A DNA stretch of 64,000 bases from Celeribacter baekdonensis B30. Lineage in GTDB: Bacteria; Pseudomonadota; Alphaproteobacteria; Rhodobacterales; Rhodobacteraceae. Position 1 is the first letter of the stretch, and each line of letters begins with the position of its first letter. Of the stretch, positions 18,911-27,422 are shown piece by piece. A model generated the notes under the pieces. The model was given only the letters and a program-made list of their open reading frames with translations. It was not told where the DNA came from and did not search any database. The stretch lies in NCBI RefSeq assembly GCF_000299875.1, contig NZ_AMRK01000006.1, forward strand, positions 62,001 through 126,000, read 5' to 3'. The position numbers were made by a program, and so were the translations under genes.

Positions 18911-20620
18911 ATGACCTATCGCGCCCCGGTTTCTGAGTATCAGTTTATCTTTGATCACATCGTTGATTTTGCGACTGTTCTGGAAACGGACACCTTTGCC
19001 GAGATTGATGCCGACACGGTTCAGGCCATTCTGAATGAGGCGGCCAATCTCACCAGCGATGTGATCGCACCGCTGGATCGGGGCGGGGATGTGACGCCCG
19101 CCACTTTGGTGGATGGCGTGGTTAAAACCTCTCCGGGGTTTGGCGATGCCTTGACGCAAGTGGCCGAAGGCGGGTGGATCGGCATGTTGGCAGACCCGGA
19201 AAATGGCGGGATGGGTCTTCCGCTTACGGTGGCGACGGCCGTGAATGAAATGATGTCGGGCGCTTGCCTGTCTTTGTCGCTTTATCCGCTGATGACACAG
19301 GGGCAAATCGAGGCCTTGGAGCATCACGCCAGCGACGAGATCAAAGCGCTTTACCTGCCGAAGCTGATTTCGGGCGAATGGTGCGGCACGATGAACCTCA
19401 CCGAATCCGGGGCGGGCTCTGACGTGGGCGCGCTGCGGACCAAGGCGACGCGCAATGCCGACGGGTCTTACGCCATCACCGGGCAGAAGATTTTTATCAC
19501 TTGGGGCGACAATGATTTTTCCGAAAACGTCTGTCACCTTGTCTTGGCGCGTTTGCCGGATGGGGTCGAAGGGACCAAGGGCATTTCGCTGTTCATGGTG
19601 CCAAAGATCATCCCGAATGCGGATGGCTCGTTGGGAGAGACCAATAGCCTCAAGGTTGTGAGCCTTGAGCATAAGCTCGGCATTCACGGGTCTCCCACCT
19701 GTGTGATGGCCTATGAAGGGGCCAAGGGCTGGCTTGTCGGGCGCGAGCACGAAGGCATGAAATGCATGTTCACCATGATGAACAACGCCCGCTTGGGCGT
19801 GGGGGTTCAGGGGGTTGGTATCGCCGAGGCCGCAACGCAAAAGGCGCTGGCCTATGCCGAAGATCGGGTGCAAGGCGCATCTCCGATTGGTCGGGAGGAC
19901 GGCAGCATTCTGGATCATGCCGATGTGCGTCGGATGGTGGCGACGATGCGGGCTGAGACCTTTGTGGCGCGGTGTCTTTCGTTGGCCTGTGGTGTGGCGC
20001 TTGATCTTGGGCGTACGGAGCCGGACCAACAGGCGCGCGGGGCGTTTTTGATCCCGATCACCAAGGCATTTTCCACCGACATTGGTCATGAGGTCGCCCA
20101 AACCGGCGTTCAGGTCCATGGCGGCATGGGCTACATCGAAGAAACCGGTGCGGCGCAATATGCCCGTGATGCCCGCATTACCTCGATCTATGAAGGCACG
20201 AACGGCATTCAGGCGATGGACCTTGTGGGGCGTAAATTGATGGATGGCGGCGATGCGGCCTTTGCCATTTTGGACGAGATCGAAGCCTTTGCCGAAGAGG
20301 CGCGGGCGGTGTTGCCGCGTCGCGCGATTGCGGTGTGGAATGCGGCGGAGACCCTGCGCGAAGGGGTTGAGACCATGTTGGCGTTGCCGATGAATGACCG
20401 TTTTGCCGGCGCTGTGCCGTTTTTGCGGGCCTTTGCACGGGTGCTGGGCGGGCATTATCACCTCAAAGCGGCGATTGCCGAGGGCGGTGAGGGCAAGCAT
20501 TCACGGCTTGCGGCCTTCTATATTAAACGTCTATTGCCCGAACACACCGCTCTTTTGGCGCAGGCGCGCCTTGGCGCGGCGGATGTCTATGCTTTGAGTT
20601 CTGAGGATCTGACCGCCTGA
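18911..20620 (+). CDS. Acyl-CoA dehydrogenase (FadE/DmdC-like long form)
   Basis: FAD-dependent acyl-CoA dehydrogenase. The 569-aa product is the long form with an N-terminal helical cap starting YRAPVSEYQFIFDH, then GEWCGTMNLTESGAGSDVGA (about 156-175), FITWGDNDFSEN, IHGSPTCVMAYEG near 260, and a C-terminal region VQVHGGMGYIEETGAAQYARD (about 400-420) with YEGTNGIQAMDLVGRKL. Long dehydrogenases of this type include DmdC, which oxidises methylmercaptopropionyl-CoA in DMSP breakdown, but general fatty acyl substrates are equally possible. The ATG at 18911 follows AGGAGACCCAC. It is coupled to the MBL gene by a one-base overlap. Confidence 0.9.
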   Translation: MTYRAPVSEYQFIFDHIVDFATVLETDTFAEIDADTVQAILNEAANLTSDVIAPLDRGGDVTPATLVDGVVKTSPGFGDALTQVAEGGWIGMLADPENGGMGLPLTVATAVNEMMSGACLSLSLYPLMTQGQIEALEHHASDEIKALYLPKLISGEWCGTMNLTESGAGSDVGALRTKATRNADGSYAITGQKIFITWGDNDFSENVCHLVLARLPDGVEGTKGISLFMVPKIIPNADGSLGETNSLKVVSLEHKLGIHGSPTCVMAYEGAKGWLVGREHEGMKCMFTMMNNARLGVGVQGVGIAEAATQKALAYAEDRVQGASPIGREDGSILDHADVRRMVATMRAETFVARCLSLACGVALDLGRTEPDQQARGAFLIPITKAFSTDIGHEVAQTGVQVHGGMGYIEETGAAQYARDARITSIYEGTNGIQAMDLVGRKLMDGGDAAFAILDEIEAFAEEARAVLPRRAIAVWNAAETLREGVETMLALPMNDRFAGAVPFLRAFARVLGGHYHLKAAIAEGGEGKHSRLAAFYIKRLLPEHTALLAQARLGAADVYALSSEDLTA

Positions 20621-21654
20621 TGACTGCTCCCATCCGCACGCCGTTTGATCCGCCCGAAATGGGCGAGGTCGTTGAGATTGCGCAAGGTGTGCTTTGGACC
20701 CGGATGCCTTTGCCGATCCCTTTGGCGCATGTGAATTGCTACCTCTTCGAGGAGGCCGATGGCTGGACCGTAGTGGACACCGGCGTCGATACCGCCAAAA
20801 CGCGGCGGCTGTGGCAGCGGTTGATCGACGGGGTTTTGGGCGGCAAGCCGATCCACCGCGTCATTGCCACCCATCATCATCTTGATCACATCGGTCTTGC
20901 GGGCTGGTTTGTGTCCGAACATGGCGCGGGCCTAACCACCACCCGCACCGCCTATCTGATGGCGCGGATGCTGCAGCTTGATGTGCAAGAGGCTCCAACC
21001 CCTGAAATGTGTGCCTTTTGGCGCTCCTGCGGCATGGCGTCCGAGGTCTATGACAAACGTCTCACCGAACGCCCGTTCAACACCGCCGATGCGGTGACGC
21101 CAATCCCGCTTGGGTATACCCGCCTGCGCGAGGGCGATGAGATTGAGATCGGTGGTCGCATGTGGGACGTGCGCTGTGGCAATGGCCATGCGCCGGAACA
21201 CGCGACATTTTGGAGCCGGGATGCGGATTTGGTGATTGGCGGGGATCAGCTTTTGGGCGCGATCTCTCCCAACCTCGGAGCCTCTGCGACTGAACCTTTG
21301 GCCGATCCGGTAGGGGAATGGATCACCTCTTGTGAGGGCTTCGTGCCCCATGCGCAAGACAGCCATCTTGTGATGACTGGGCATAAATTGCCCTACACGG
21401 GTCTGCCTGCGCGGTTGCGGCAATTGCTTGACAATCACCACCATGCGCTCGCCCGCCTGATTGAGACCCTAAAAGAGCCACATACTGCCTGCGATTGTTT
21501 CGATGTGCTGTTTCGTCGCAAGATCAAGGAGGGCGAATACGGCCTTGCGATGGTCGAAGCCATGGCCCATTGCCGCCATCTTGAAGCACAAGGGTTGGCC
21601 ACCGGGCACGTCCGCGAGGATGGGGCGATCCTGTGGCAAGTGACGCAGGTATAG
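20620..21654 (+). CDS. MBL-fold metallo-hydrolase
   Basis: The 344-aa product is a metallo-beta-lactamase-fold hydrolase with the dinuclear metal motif THHHLDHIG (about 86-94), a further His in GNGHAPEHA near 186, and Asp in VIGGDQLL around 205. It has a C-terminal winged-helix-like region (about 270-340), as in lactonase/thioesterase-like members. The start overlaps the acyl-CoA dehydrogenase stop (TGATG). The coupling suggests it hydrolyses a CoA thioester or related product of that enzyme, which is inference. Confidence 0.88.
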   Translation: MTAPIRTPFDPPEMGEVVEIAQGVLWTRMPLPIPLAHVNCYLFEEADGWTVVDTGVDTAKTRRLWQRLIDGVLGGKPIHRVIATHHHLDHIGLAGWFVSEHGAGLTTTRTAYLMARMLQLDVQEAPTPEMCAFWRSCGMASEVYDKRLTERPFNTADAVTPIPLGYTRLREGDEIEIGGRMWDVRCGNGHAPEHATFWSRDADLVIGGDQLLGAISPNLGASATEPLADPVGEWITSCEGFVPHAQDSHLVMTGHKLPYTGLPARLRQLLDNHHHALARLIETLKEPHTACDCFDVLFRRKIKEGEYGLAMVEAMAHCRHLEAQGLATGHVREDGAILWQVTQV

Positions 21655-21797
21655 GCCCTGGATGGCTCAAGCAAAGCGACTTGTGGCTGATCTGAAACAG
21701 ATTACCCCCTGATCGCACCCTCTGGATGCAAGCAACGGGTGACAGGCCGATCTGAATCGTCTAATTCAATGCCAAAGAAGATAAAAGGACACGCACA

Positions 21798-21932
21798 ATG
21801 GCTGAGTATAAACACGGCGAAATGGATACTTCGGTTCAGGAAAAGACCTTTGCAGGCTTTATCAAATGGTCCACCTGGGTGGCAGGCGCTGCGATTTTCG
21901 CTTTGATTTTTATGGCTGTTTTCAACAGCTAA
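21798..21932 (+). CDS. aa3-type cytochrome c oxidase subunit IV
   Basis: The 44-aa protein has a short charged N-terminus (MAEYKHGEMDTSVQEKTF) followed by a single membrane helix (about residues 22-42). This matches the small alphaproteobacterial subunit IV of aa3 cytochrome oxidase (Pfam COX4_pro_2). An AAAAGGA sequence lies about nine bases before the ATG. The main oxidase subunits are not in the window. The 143-base gap upstream of it probably holds its promoter; I see no other feature there. Confidence 0.85.
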   Translation: MAEYKHGEMDTSVQEKTFAGFIKWSTWVAGAAIFALIFMAVFNS

Positions 21933-21959
21933 GCCTCGTTTAGGAGTCGGACAGTTCGG

Positions 21960-22586
21960 ATGTTCTCTCGCGTTTTCTGGCTCCTGAGCCTTTTGGTCCT
22001 GACGGCCTGTGGAGCCGCCGAGCCCAAATGGGCCCCTGACGATGAGGTCGCGCGCGCGCATTATGTGCATGGCGCGCCCTACACGTTGACCCTGTTCACG
22101 GTGATCGGCAATCGCAGCGGCGGCGGGGCACATTCATCCTTGTTGGTCAATGCGCCGTCCGAGCGTGCGATTTTTGACCCTGCAGGCACGTTTTACCACC
22201 CGCATTTGCCCGAGCGTAACGATGTGCACTATGGCATGAGTGACGCCGCCGTGGCCTTTTACATAGATTACCATGCGCGCGTGACGTACCATGTGGTTGA
22301 ACAGACCATCGTGGTCAGCCCTGAAGTCGCGCAGCTCGCGTTGTCAAAAATTCAGGCCCATGGCGCGGTGGCGAAGGCGCATTGTACCGATAGCATTTCG
22401 GGTATTTTGTCTGATCTGCCGGGGTTTGCCGGTGCACCAAACACGATGTTCCCCAAAAAACTGATGACGTGGTTCGGCACGTTTGAGGGCGTCAGCGAGA
22501 AAAAGCATTATGACGACAGCCCGGATGAGAACGGGCGCCTCATTGAAGCCCCGCCGCTGTTGCTACGTCACAGGCAGGGTGCCTGA
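21960..22586 (+). CDS. Conserved lipoprotein, possibly papain/NlpC-like
   Basis: The 208-aa product has a lipoprotein signal peptide with lipobox LTAC at residues 14-17. The mature part contains GGAHSSLLVNAP near residues 57-68, IFDPAGTFY, and a Cys in AKAHCTDSISGIL near 140. The His-Ser-x-Leu and later Cys pattern is reminiscent of permuted papain/NlpC-like folds, but I cannot confirm a catalytic triad. It follows the cytochrome oxidase subunit IV gene after 27 bases on the same strand and may be cotranscribed. Function unknown. Confidence 0.75.
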   Translation: MFSRVFWLLSLLVLTACGAAEPKWAPDDEVARAHYVHGAPYTLTLFTVIGNRSGGGAHSSLLVNAPSERAIFDPAGTFYHPHLPERNDVHYGMSDAAVAFYIDYHARVTYHVVEQTIVVSPEVAQLALSKIQAHGAVAKAHCTDSISGILSDLPGFAGAPNTMFPKKLMTWFGTFEGVSEKKHYDDSPDENGRLIEAPPLLLRHRQGA

Positions 22587-22587
22587 G

Positions 22588-22914
22588 TCACCCTATCAAC
22601 GCGCCGAAGCCGAAAAACAGCCCAAGCCCGATCAAAATCGCCCAAAGCACATTGCGGGTCAAAATCCCCACGGCAATGGTGGCCGCTGCACAGCCCAATC
22701 GCAGTGGGTCAAAGGCGTTTTCACCCTGCCCCAGTAGCATCGGTGCAACCACTGCGGGCAGTACCGCCACGGGCGTATAGCGCAGCAGGCGCAAGAGCCA
22801 ATTGGGCAAAGGACGGTCACCGACAAAGCCCAAAAATGCAAAGCGGATCAAAAACGTACCCGCCGCCATAGACAGGATGATGGTCCAGATTTGACCTGTC
22901 GTGGCTTCGATCAT
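22588..22914 (-). CDS. azlD: AzlD-family branched-chain amino acid transporter small subunit
   Basis: The 108-aa hydrophobic protein has about four helices and the AzlD pattern: GTFLIRFAFLGFVGDR (about 19-34), LLRYTPVAVLPAVVAPML and a final hydrophobic segment. AzlD works with AzlC as an exporter of branched-chain amino acids or analogues. Its ATG overlaps the azlC stop codon by four bases, so the two are translationally coupled. Confidence 0.88.
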   Translation of the reverse strand: MIEATTGQIWTIILSMAAGTFLIRFAFLGFVGDRPLPNWLLRLLRYTPVAVLPAVVAPMLLGQGENAFDPLRLGCAAATIAVGILTRNVLWAILIGLGLFFGFGALIG

Positions 22915-23627
22915 GATGCGGCCTTTCGGTGTTCCATCCAAATCTCAACCTGTGCGCCAACGACCAAAGCAACCGCCGCAGCGACCAAAAGCCCGGAGCC
23001 AAAGGGCATAAAGCTCAGGGCCAGCACCAACACGACAGAGGTAAGCGCCGCCGCCAAATGCGCCAGTGTTTTCAACATCGGTGAGACCACGGCCAAAAAG
23101 GTGATTGGCACGGCGAAATCGACGCCGAGATCGGTGGGGATTTTCTCACCCAAAACCGCGCCGGTAAAGGTCAGCGCATACCATCCAATGCCGAGCGGGA
23201 TGGCGACGCCAAAGAAATAGCCGAGCTTTTCAGAGACGCTCAGGTCGGGTTCTTTTTCGAATTTGATCGTCGAGAGCGCATAGGGTTGATCATAGAGCAT
23301 ATAGGCGGCAAAGGCGCGGGTCAGCAGCGAGGATTTGCCAATATGCGGGGTGATCGAAGCGGAATACATCCCCATGCGCAGATTGACGGCCAAAGCGGTG
23401 GCGATGACGATCACCGTGGGGGCGTTTTCCGTCATCAATTGCAAAGCGGCCAATTGCGCCGATCCGGCGATGACAAGCACGGAAAACCCCATGACTTCCA
23501 CGATGTTCAGCCCGGCTTGCGTGGCAATTGCGCCAAAAATTGCGGCAAAGGGCCAGAGCACGATGTGAAACGGCAAACCGTCTTTGATGCCTATAAGGAA
23601 CTGTCGCGAGGCGGGAGATTTAAACAT
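22911..23627 (-). CDS. azlC: AzlC family ABC-type/branched-chain amino acid permease
   Basis: The 238-aa membrane protein has the AzlC family features: IKDGLPFHIVLWPFAAIFGA near residues 12-31, VIAGSAQLAALQLM (about 50-63), ALAVNLRMGMYSASI near 76, and about six hydrophobic helices. It forms the large subunit of the AzlCD exporter with the coupled downstream azlD. The ATG at 23627 (MFKSPASRQ) is preferred to longer upstream starts that add a hydrophilic tail. Confidence 0.88.
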   Translation of the reverse strand: MFKSPASRQFLIGIKDGLPFHIVLWPFAAIFGAIATQAGLNIVEVMGFSVLVIAGSAQLAALQLMTENAPTVIVIATALAVNLRMGMYSASITPHIGKSSLLTRAFAAYMLYDQPYALSTIKFEKEPDLSVSEKLGYFFGVAIPLGIGWYALTFTGAVLGEKIPTDLGVDFAVPITFLAVVSPMLKTLAHLAAALTSVVLVLALSFMPFGSGLLVAAAVALVVGAQVEIWMEHRKAAS

Positions 23628-23749
23628 GGATCTGTCACTTTTGGGGTCATGCCAACCTAAGGCATGTGTTCGCGCATGACCAATGTCGATTTGTGAATAT
23701 GGGTTTTGCAAATGGTGATCAGACGGGGTCGATCAACAGGCGGGGTCGA

Positions 23750-24766
23750 TCAATCAAACGTCCCGGTGACCCGCCCCAAAAGCATAAAGGCACGCGCGGT
23801 ACGGGTGTCGGAGAGGGCGGAAATTTCTTCGTCCGTTGCGGTCTGTTCAAACTCGGCAAATGTTTTGTCGAATTTGCGCAGGAAATGGTGCACCGCATCG
23901 CGAAACACCGCATCCTGTTTCATCCGCCCCGAAGCCAAAGCCAAAGACGACCGATCCCGAACGCCGCCCAATGGCGCGACCGAATGGCCACGCTCTCCGG
24001 TGGCGAAGCGTCGCCACACCTCGGGCTTGGCACGGTCAGGACGCAGGTCGTCCATGTAAATCCCGTCTTGTGACAGCAGGGTCAAGACGTCCTGTGCGGC
24101 GTGAACCAATTGGCTGACCTTACGGTCAGACAAGGCGCGGCGCAGGGCGCGAAAACCCTCTTTGTCCTCGGCGGTTTCGGGGAAATTCAAAGCCTTGATA
24201 AAATCCGCGACCGAAAGGGGCGGTGCGAGGGATTCGGAGGGGGTGCCAAGCGCCAGCGAGGCCTGTTCTTCGATCAGCGCAGGCGAGGGGATCGCCAATT
24301 TGTCCTCCGGCGGCGTGGTGCCGGGGCGGATCGAGGTGAACATCGCAAGGGTGGATTCGGTTTTTCGCTGAGCCGCGACAATCTCTTCGAGCTTTTTCTC
24401 AACGCTGCTGGATGCCGTGCCGCCGTGTTGTTGCGCCAGATAGGATTGGCGCATGGCGGAAATCGCCGCCTGAAGGCGGCGGCTCTCCTCTCGCATCGTG
24501 ACAGAGGCCCGCACCGCCAAGGCGCCGACCCAAATCATCGCCACGGGCATGAAAATCGCGATCAACATCATGACAAAGCGGATGCTGTCAAAATCGTCCG
24601 TGCCTTTGCCGACGATCAGAAAATAGCCAATGGTCAGCGCCAGCCAGAACAACGACAGGACTGCCGCGATCATTTCTGTCGCGGTGATCCGAGGGGCGTC
24701 ATCGGGGCGTTGATACACGCCAAGTTCAATTTTTTTGGGACCTTCGTCTGCCAAAGGGGCCTCCAC
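23750..24766 (-). CDS. Hypothetical membrane protein downstream of greA
   Basis: The roughly 338-aa product has two hydrophobic helices (about 30-55 and 65-90), then a helical region that includes a short coiled coil (SVEKKLEEIVAAQRKTEST), a Pro-rich linker and a C-terminal helical domain (about 180-335) with DGIYMDDLRPD. I do not recognise the family. The start is uncertain: GTG at 24766 is given here, while a GTG at 24823 would overlap greA by 41 bases and lacks a clear ribosome site. It lies 16 bases after the greA stop on the same strand, so cotranscription is likely. Confidence 0.75.
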   Translation of the reverse strand: MEAPLADEGPKKIELGVYQRPDDAPRITATEMIAAVLSLFWLALTIGYFLIVGKGTDDFDSIRFVMMLIAIFMPVAMIWVGALAVRASVTMREESRRLQAAISAMRQSYLAQQHGGTASSSVEKKLEEIVAAQRKTESTLAMFTSIRPGTTPPEDKLAIPSPALIEEQASLALGTPSESLAPPLSVADFIKALNFPETAEDKEGFRALRRALSDRKVSQLVHAAQDVLTLLSQDGIYMDDLRPDRAKPEVWRRFATGERGHSVAPLGGVRDRSSLALASGRMKQDAVFRDAVHHFLRKFDKTFAEFEQTATDEEISALSDTRTARAFMLLGRVTGTFD

Positions 24767-24782
24767 GACCGCGTCTATAAGG

Positions 24783-25253
24783 TTAAATATACGCGATCTT
24801 GAGGATTTCGTAGCTCTTTTCACCGCCGGGCGTGCGCACTTCGACGCTGTCGCCCTCTTCTTTGTTGATCAAGGCGCGCGCCAAGGGGGAGGCGATGTTC
24901 AACAGCCCGTTTTCGATATCGGCCTCGTGTTGGCCAACGATCTGATAGGTTTTCTCTTCGTCGGTGTCTTCATCCACGATTGTCACCGTGGCGGAGAATT
25001 TCACAGCGCCGGAAAGTGTTTTTGGATCAACGACTTCGGCCAGGGACAACACGCCCTCAAGCTCCTTGATCCGGCCTTCGATAAAGCTCTGTTTTTCACG
25101 CGCAGAATGATATTCGGCATTCTCTGACAGATCGCCAAGCTCGCGGGCTTCGGCAATCGCCTGAATGACAGCCGGGCGTTCCACCGACTTGAGTTTTTTC
25201 AGCTCGCTGCTCAACGCGGTGTTGCCCGCGCGCGTCATGAGAATTTTTTCCAT
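24783..25253 (-). CDS. greA: Transcription elongation factor GreA
   Basis: Stimulates cleavage of backtracked RNA by RNA polymerase. The 156-aa product has the N-terminal coiled coil with LGDLSENAEYHSAREKQSFI (about 40-59), which carries the acidic tip residues, and a C-terminal FKBP-like domain ending SPLARALINKEEGDSVEVRT near 125-144. The ATG at 25253 (MEKILMTRAG) is the family start; two upstream in-frame codons are rejected. Confidence 0.95.
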   Translation of the reverse strand: MEKILMTRAGNTALSSELKKLKSVERPAVIQAIAEARELGDLSENAEYHSAREKQSFIEGRIKELEGVLSLAEVVDPKTLSGAVKFSATVTIVDEDTDEEKTYQIVGQHEADIENGLLNIASPLARALINKEEGDSVEVRTPGGEKSYEILKIAYI

Positions 25254-25648
25254 CAGGCCACTCATCTGCACGAAAAAAGCGCTGCGAGGTCGGAGCCTCC
25301 GCGCGCTTTGGTTATCACAATTTATACTCCCAACTGACCCGGAATAGGGGCAGATTGCAAGGGCTCAGTTGTGCGACGTCCGACATGATGTCTGACATGG
25401 CGTGGTTTTAGGGGGTGGCCTGGTTGATGAGGGGCGATTCTTTTGGGGCAGACTGTGTGCTCTGCATGTAGCCTTATGAGATAATTGAGGTGTGGCGCGG
25501 GGCTTTGGTCACTTTTGATGCGGCGCTGCGGCGCTTTATCGATGTTTACGCCCAAGGGACGCCACGAAAAACACCATCTGAAATTGACCCGGCTATGGCT
25601 TAGCGGTTAGGTAAGCGCCGGAAAGCTGTTTGATCTGGGAGAAACTTT
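25254..25648. other. 395-base intergenic region between greA and ETF-QO
   Basis: Divergent intergenic region that should hold the promoters of greA (minus) and of the ETF-QO gene (plus). No tRNA, hairpin terminator or repeat is visible. A short plus-strand open stretch at about 25474-25605 (coding potential VWRGALVTFDAALRRF) has no upstream ribosome site and could be a gene remnant or chance. Confidence 0.5.
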
Positions 25649-27301
25649 ATGTCGAATGTCGAACGTGAGGCGATGGAATATGACGTCGTTATCGTTGGTG
25701 CCGGACCTGCGGGTCTCTCTGCTGCGATCCGCCTCAAACAGCTGGATGAGGACCTCAACATTGTTGTGTTGGAGAAGGGCTCCGAAGTGGGCGCGCATAT
25801 CCTGTCCGGTGCCGTGCTCGACCCCTGTGGCCTTGACGCGCTGATACCGGATTGGAAAGAGCGCAGTGCGCCGATTTCCACCAAAGTCACCGAAGATCAT
25901 TTCCACCTTTTGGGCGAAGCGGGTTCCATTCGTATCCCAAATACGCCGATGCCACCGTTCATGTCGAACCACGGCAAATACATCGTCTCCATGGGCAATG
26001 TCTGCCGGTGGATGGCCGAGCAGGCCGAAGGCATGGGCGTCGAGATTTTCCCCGGCATGGCCTGTTCCGAGCTGATCTACGGCGACAACGGCGAAGTCAA
26101 AGGCGTGGTTGCGGGCGAGTTTGGCCGTGGGCCGGATGGCGAGCCGACCGAGGCCTATGAGCCGGGTATGGAGCTGCACGGCAAATATGTTTTGATCTCC
26201 GAGGGCGTGCGTGGATCGTTGGCAAAAGAGATCATCGCCAAATACGACCTGCAAAAAGGTCGCGACGTTCAAAAATTCGGTCTCGGCATGAAGGAAATCT
26301 GGGAAATTGACCCGGACAAGCACAAAGAGGGCAAGGTGTGGCACTCGATGGGCTGGCCTTTGAATTCAAATGCGGGCGGCGGTGGATTTATCTATCACGC
26401 CGAAAACAATCAGATTTTCATCGGGTTTGTGGTCCATCTGAACTACAAAAACCCCTATGTCTTCCCGTACATGGAGTTCCAGCGCTTCAAACATCATCCG
26501 CTGGTGGCGGAGCTTTTGAAGGGCGGCAAACGTGTGGCTTATGGCGCGCGTGCGATCTCCGAGGGCGGCTATCAGTCGATGCCAAAAGCGGCCTTTCCGG
26601 GGGGCGCACTGCTTGGCTGTTCCGTCGGTCTGGTCAACGTGCCGCGGATCAAAGGCAACCACAACGCCATGCTGTCCGGCAAAGCGGCGGCGGAGCATGT
26701 TGTGGCGGCTCTCAAAGAGGGCCGGTCTGGCGACACGTTGGAAGGCTATGAAACCGAGCTGCGCACTGGCGCTGTCGGCAAGGACCTGAAACGCGTGCGC
26801 AATGTCAAGCCGCTCTGGTCGAAATACGGCCTGACGGCGTCGCTGATGCTCGGTGGGTTGGATATGTGGACCAATACCCTGTTTGGTGGCTCGCTGTTTG
26901 GCACGGTAAAACACGGAAAAACCGATGCGCAATCGACCAGTAAGGCCGATAAATTCAAACCGATCGACTATCCGAAACCCGATGGTGTGATCTCGTTTGA
27001 CCGGCTGACCAATGTGTCATTTGCCGCGACCAACCACGAAGAAAGCCAGCCCTGCCACCTCAAACTCAAAGATCCGCAAGTGGCGATTGATGTGGATTAC
27101 AAACAATTCGGCGGCCCGTCCGCCCGCTATTGTCCGGCGGGGGTCTATGAATATCTGACACCCGAAGGGGAAGAGCCGAAATTTGTGGTGAACTTCCAAA
27201 ACTGCGTGCACTGCAAAACCTGTGACATCAAAGAGGCCAGCCAAAACATCACCTGGACCGTGCCGCAGGGTGGCGATGGCCCGAACTATCCGAATATGTG
27301 A
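25649..27301 (+). CDS. Electron transfer flavoprotein-ubiquinone oxidoreductase
   Basis: Membrane-associated flavo-iron-sulfur protein that takes electrons from ETF (fatty-acid and amino-acid dehydrogenases) and reduces ubiquinone. The 550-aa product has the FAD Rossmann motif VIVGAGPAGLSAA (about 13-25), the membrane-insertion/quinone region, and a C-terminal 4Fe-4S domain with ARYCPAGVYEY and NCVHCKTCDIKE near residues 513-530. Length equals the family norm. The ATG follows GGGAGAAACTTT. It would serve the acyl-CoA dehydrogenase encoded upstream. Confidence 0.95.
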   Translation: MSNVEREAMEYDVVIVGAGPAGLSAAIRLKQLDEDLNIVVLEKGSEVGAHILSGAVLDPCGLDALIPDWKERSAPISTKVTEDHFHLLGEAGSIRIPNTPMPPFMSNHGKYIVSMGNVCRWMAEQAEGMGVEIFPGMACSELIYGDNGEVKGVVAGEFGRGPDGEPTEAYEPGMELHGKYVLISEGVRGSLAKEIIAKYDLQKGRDVQKFGLGMKEIWEIDPDKHKEGKVWHSMGWPLNSNAGGGGFIYHAENNQIFIGFVVHLNYKNPYVFPYMEFQRFKHHPLVAELLKGGKRVAYGARAISEGGYQSMPKAAFPGGALLGCSVGLVNVPRIKGNHNAMLSGKAAAEHVVAALKEGRSGDTLEGYETELRTGAVGKDLKRVRNVKPLWSKYGLTASLMLGGLDMWTNTLFGGSLFGTVKHGKTDAQSTSKADKFKPIDYPKPDGVISFDRLTNVSFAATNHEESQPCHLKLKDPQVAIDVDYKQFGGPSARYCPAGVYEYLTPEGEEPKFVVNFQNCVHCKTCDIKEASQNITWTVPQGGDGPNYPNM

Positions 27302-27335
27302 CTCTCTCACGCCAACGTGTTGACGCAAATGACAG

Positions 27336-27363
27336 AACGGGGGCCCAGGCGGTCCCCGTTTGC
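27336..27363 (+). terminator. Probable intrinsic terminator after ETF-QO
   Basis: Hairpin AACGGGG...CCCCGTT with a GC-rich loop, starting 35 bases after the stop codon, but followed by only three Ts, so termination strength is uncertain. Confidence 0.5.
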
Positions 27364-27422
27364 GTTGCAGCCGCCCGGTTTGAACGATAGGCTTTGCGCA
27401 GATAACGCGAAGGAGATTTCTG

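Noticed and set aside
18761-20500. Long minus-strand open frame of 579 codons opposite the acyl-CoA dehydrogenase
   Set aside because: It is the antisense of a clear acyl-CoA dehydrogenase gene; its translation is rich in His, Arg and Pro with no family resemblance.
25322-25648. Short open frames in the greA/ETF-QO gap considered as small genes
   Set aside because: No ribosome sites and no recognisable sequence; at best a remnant.
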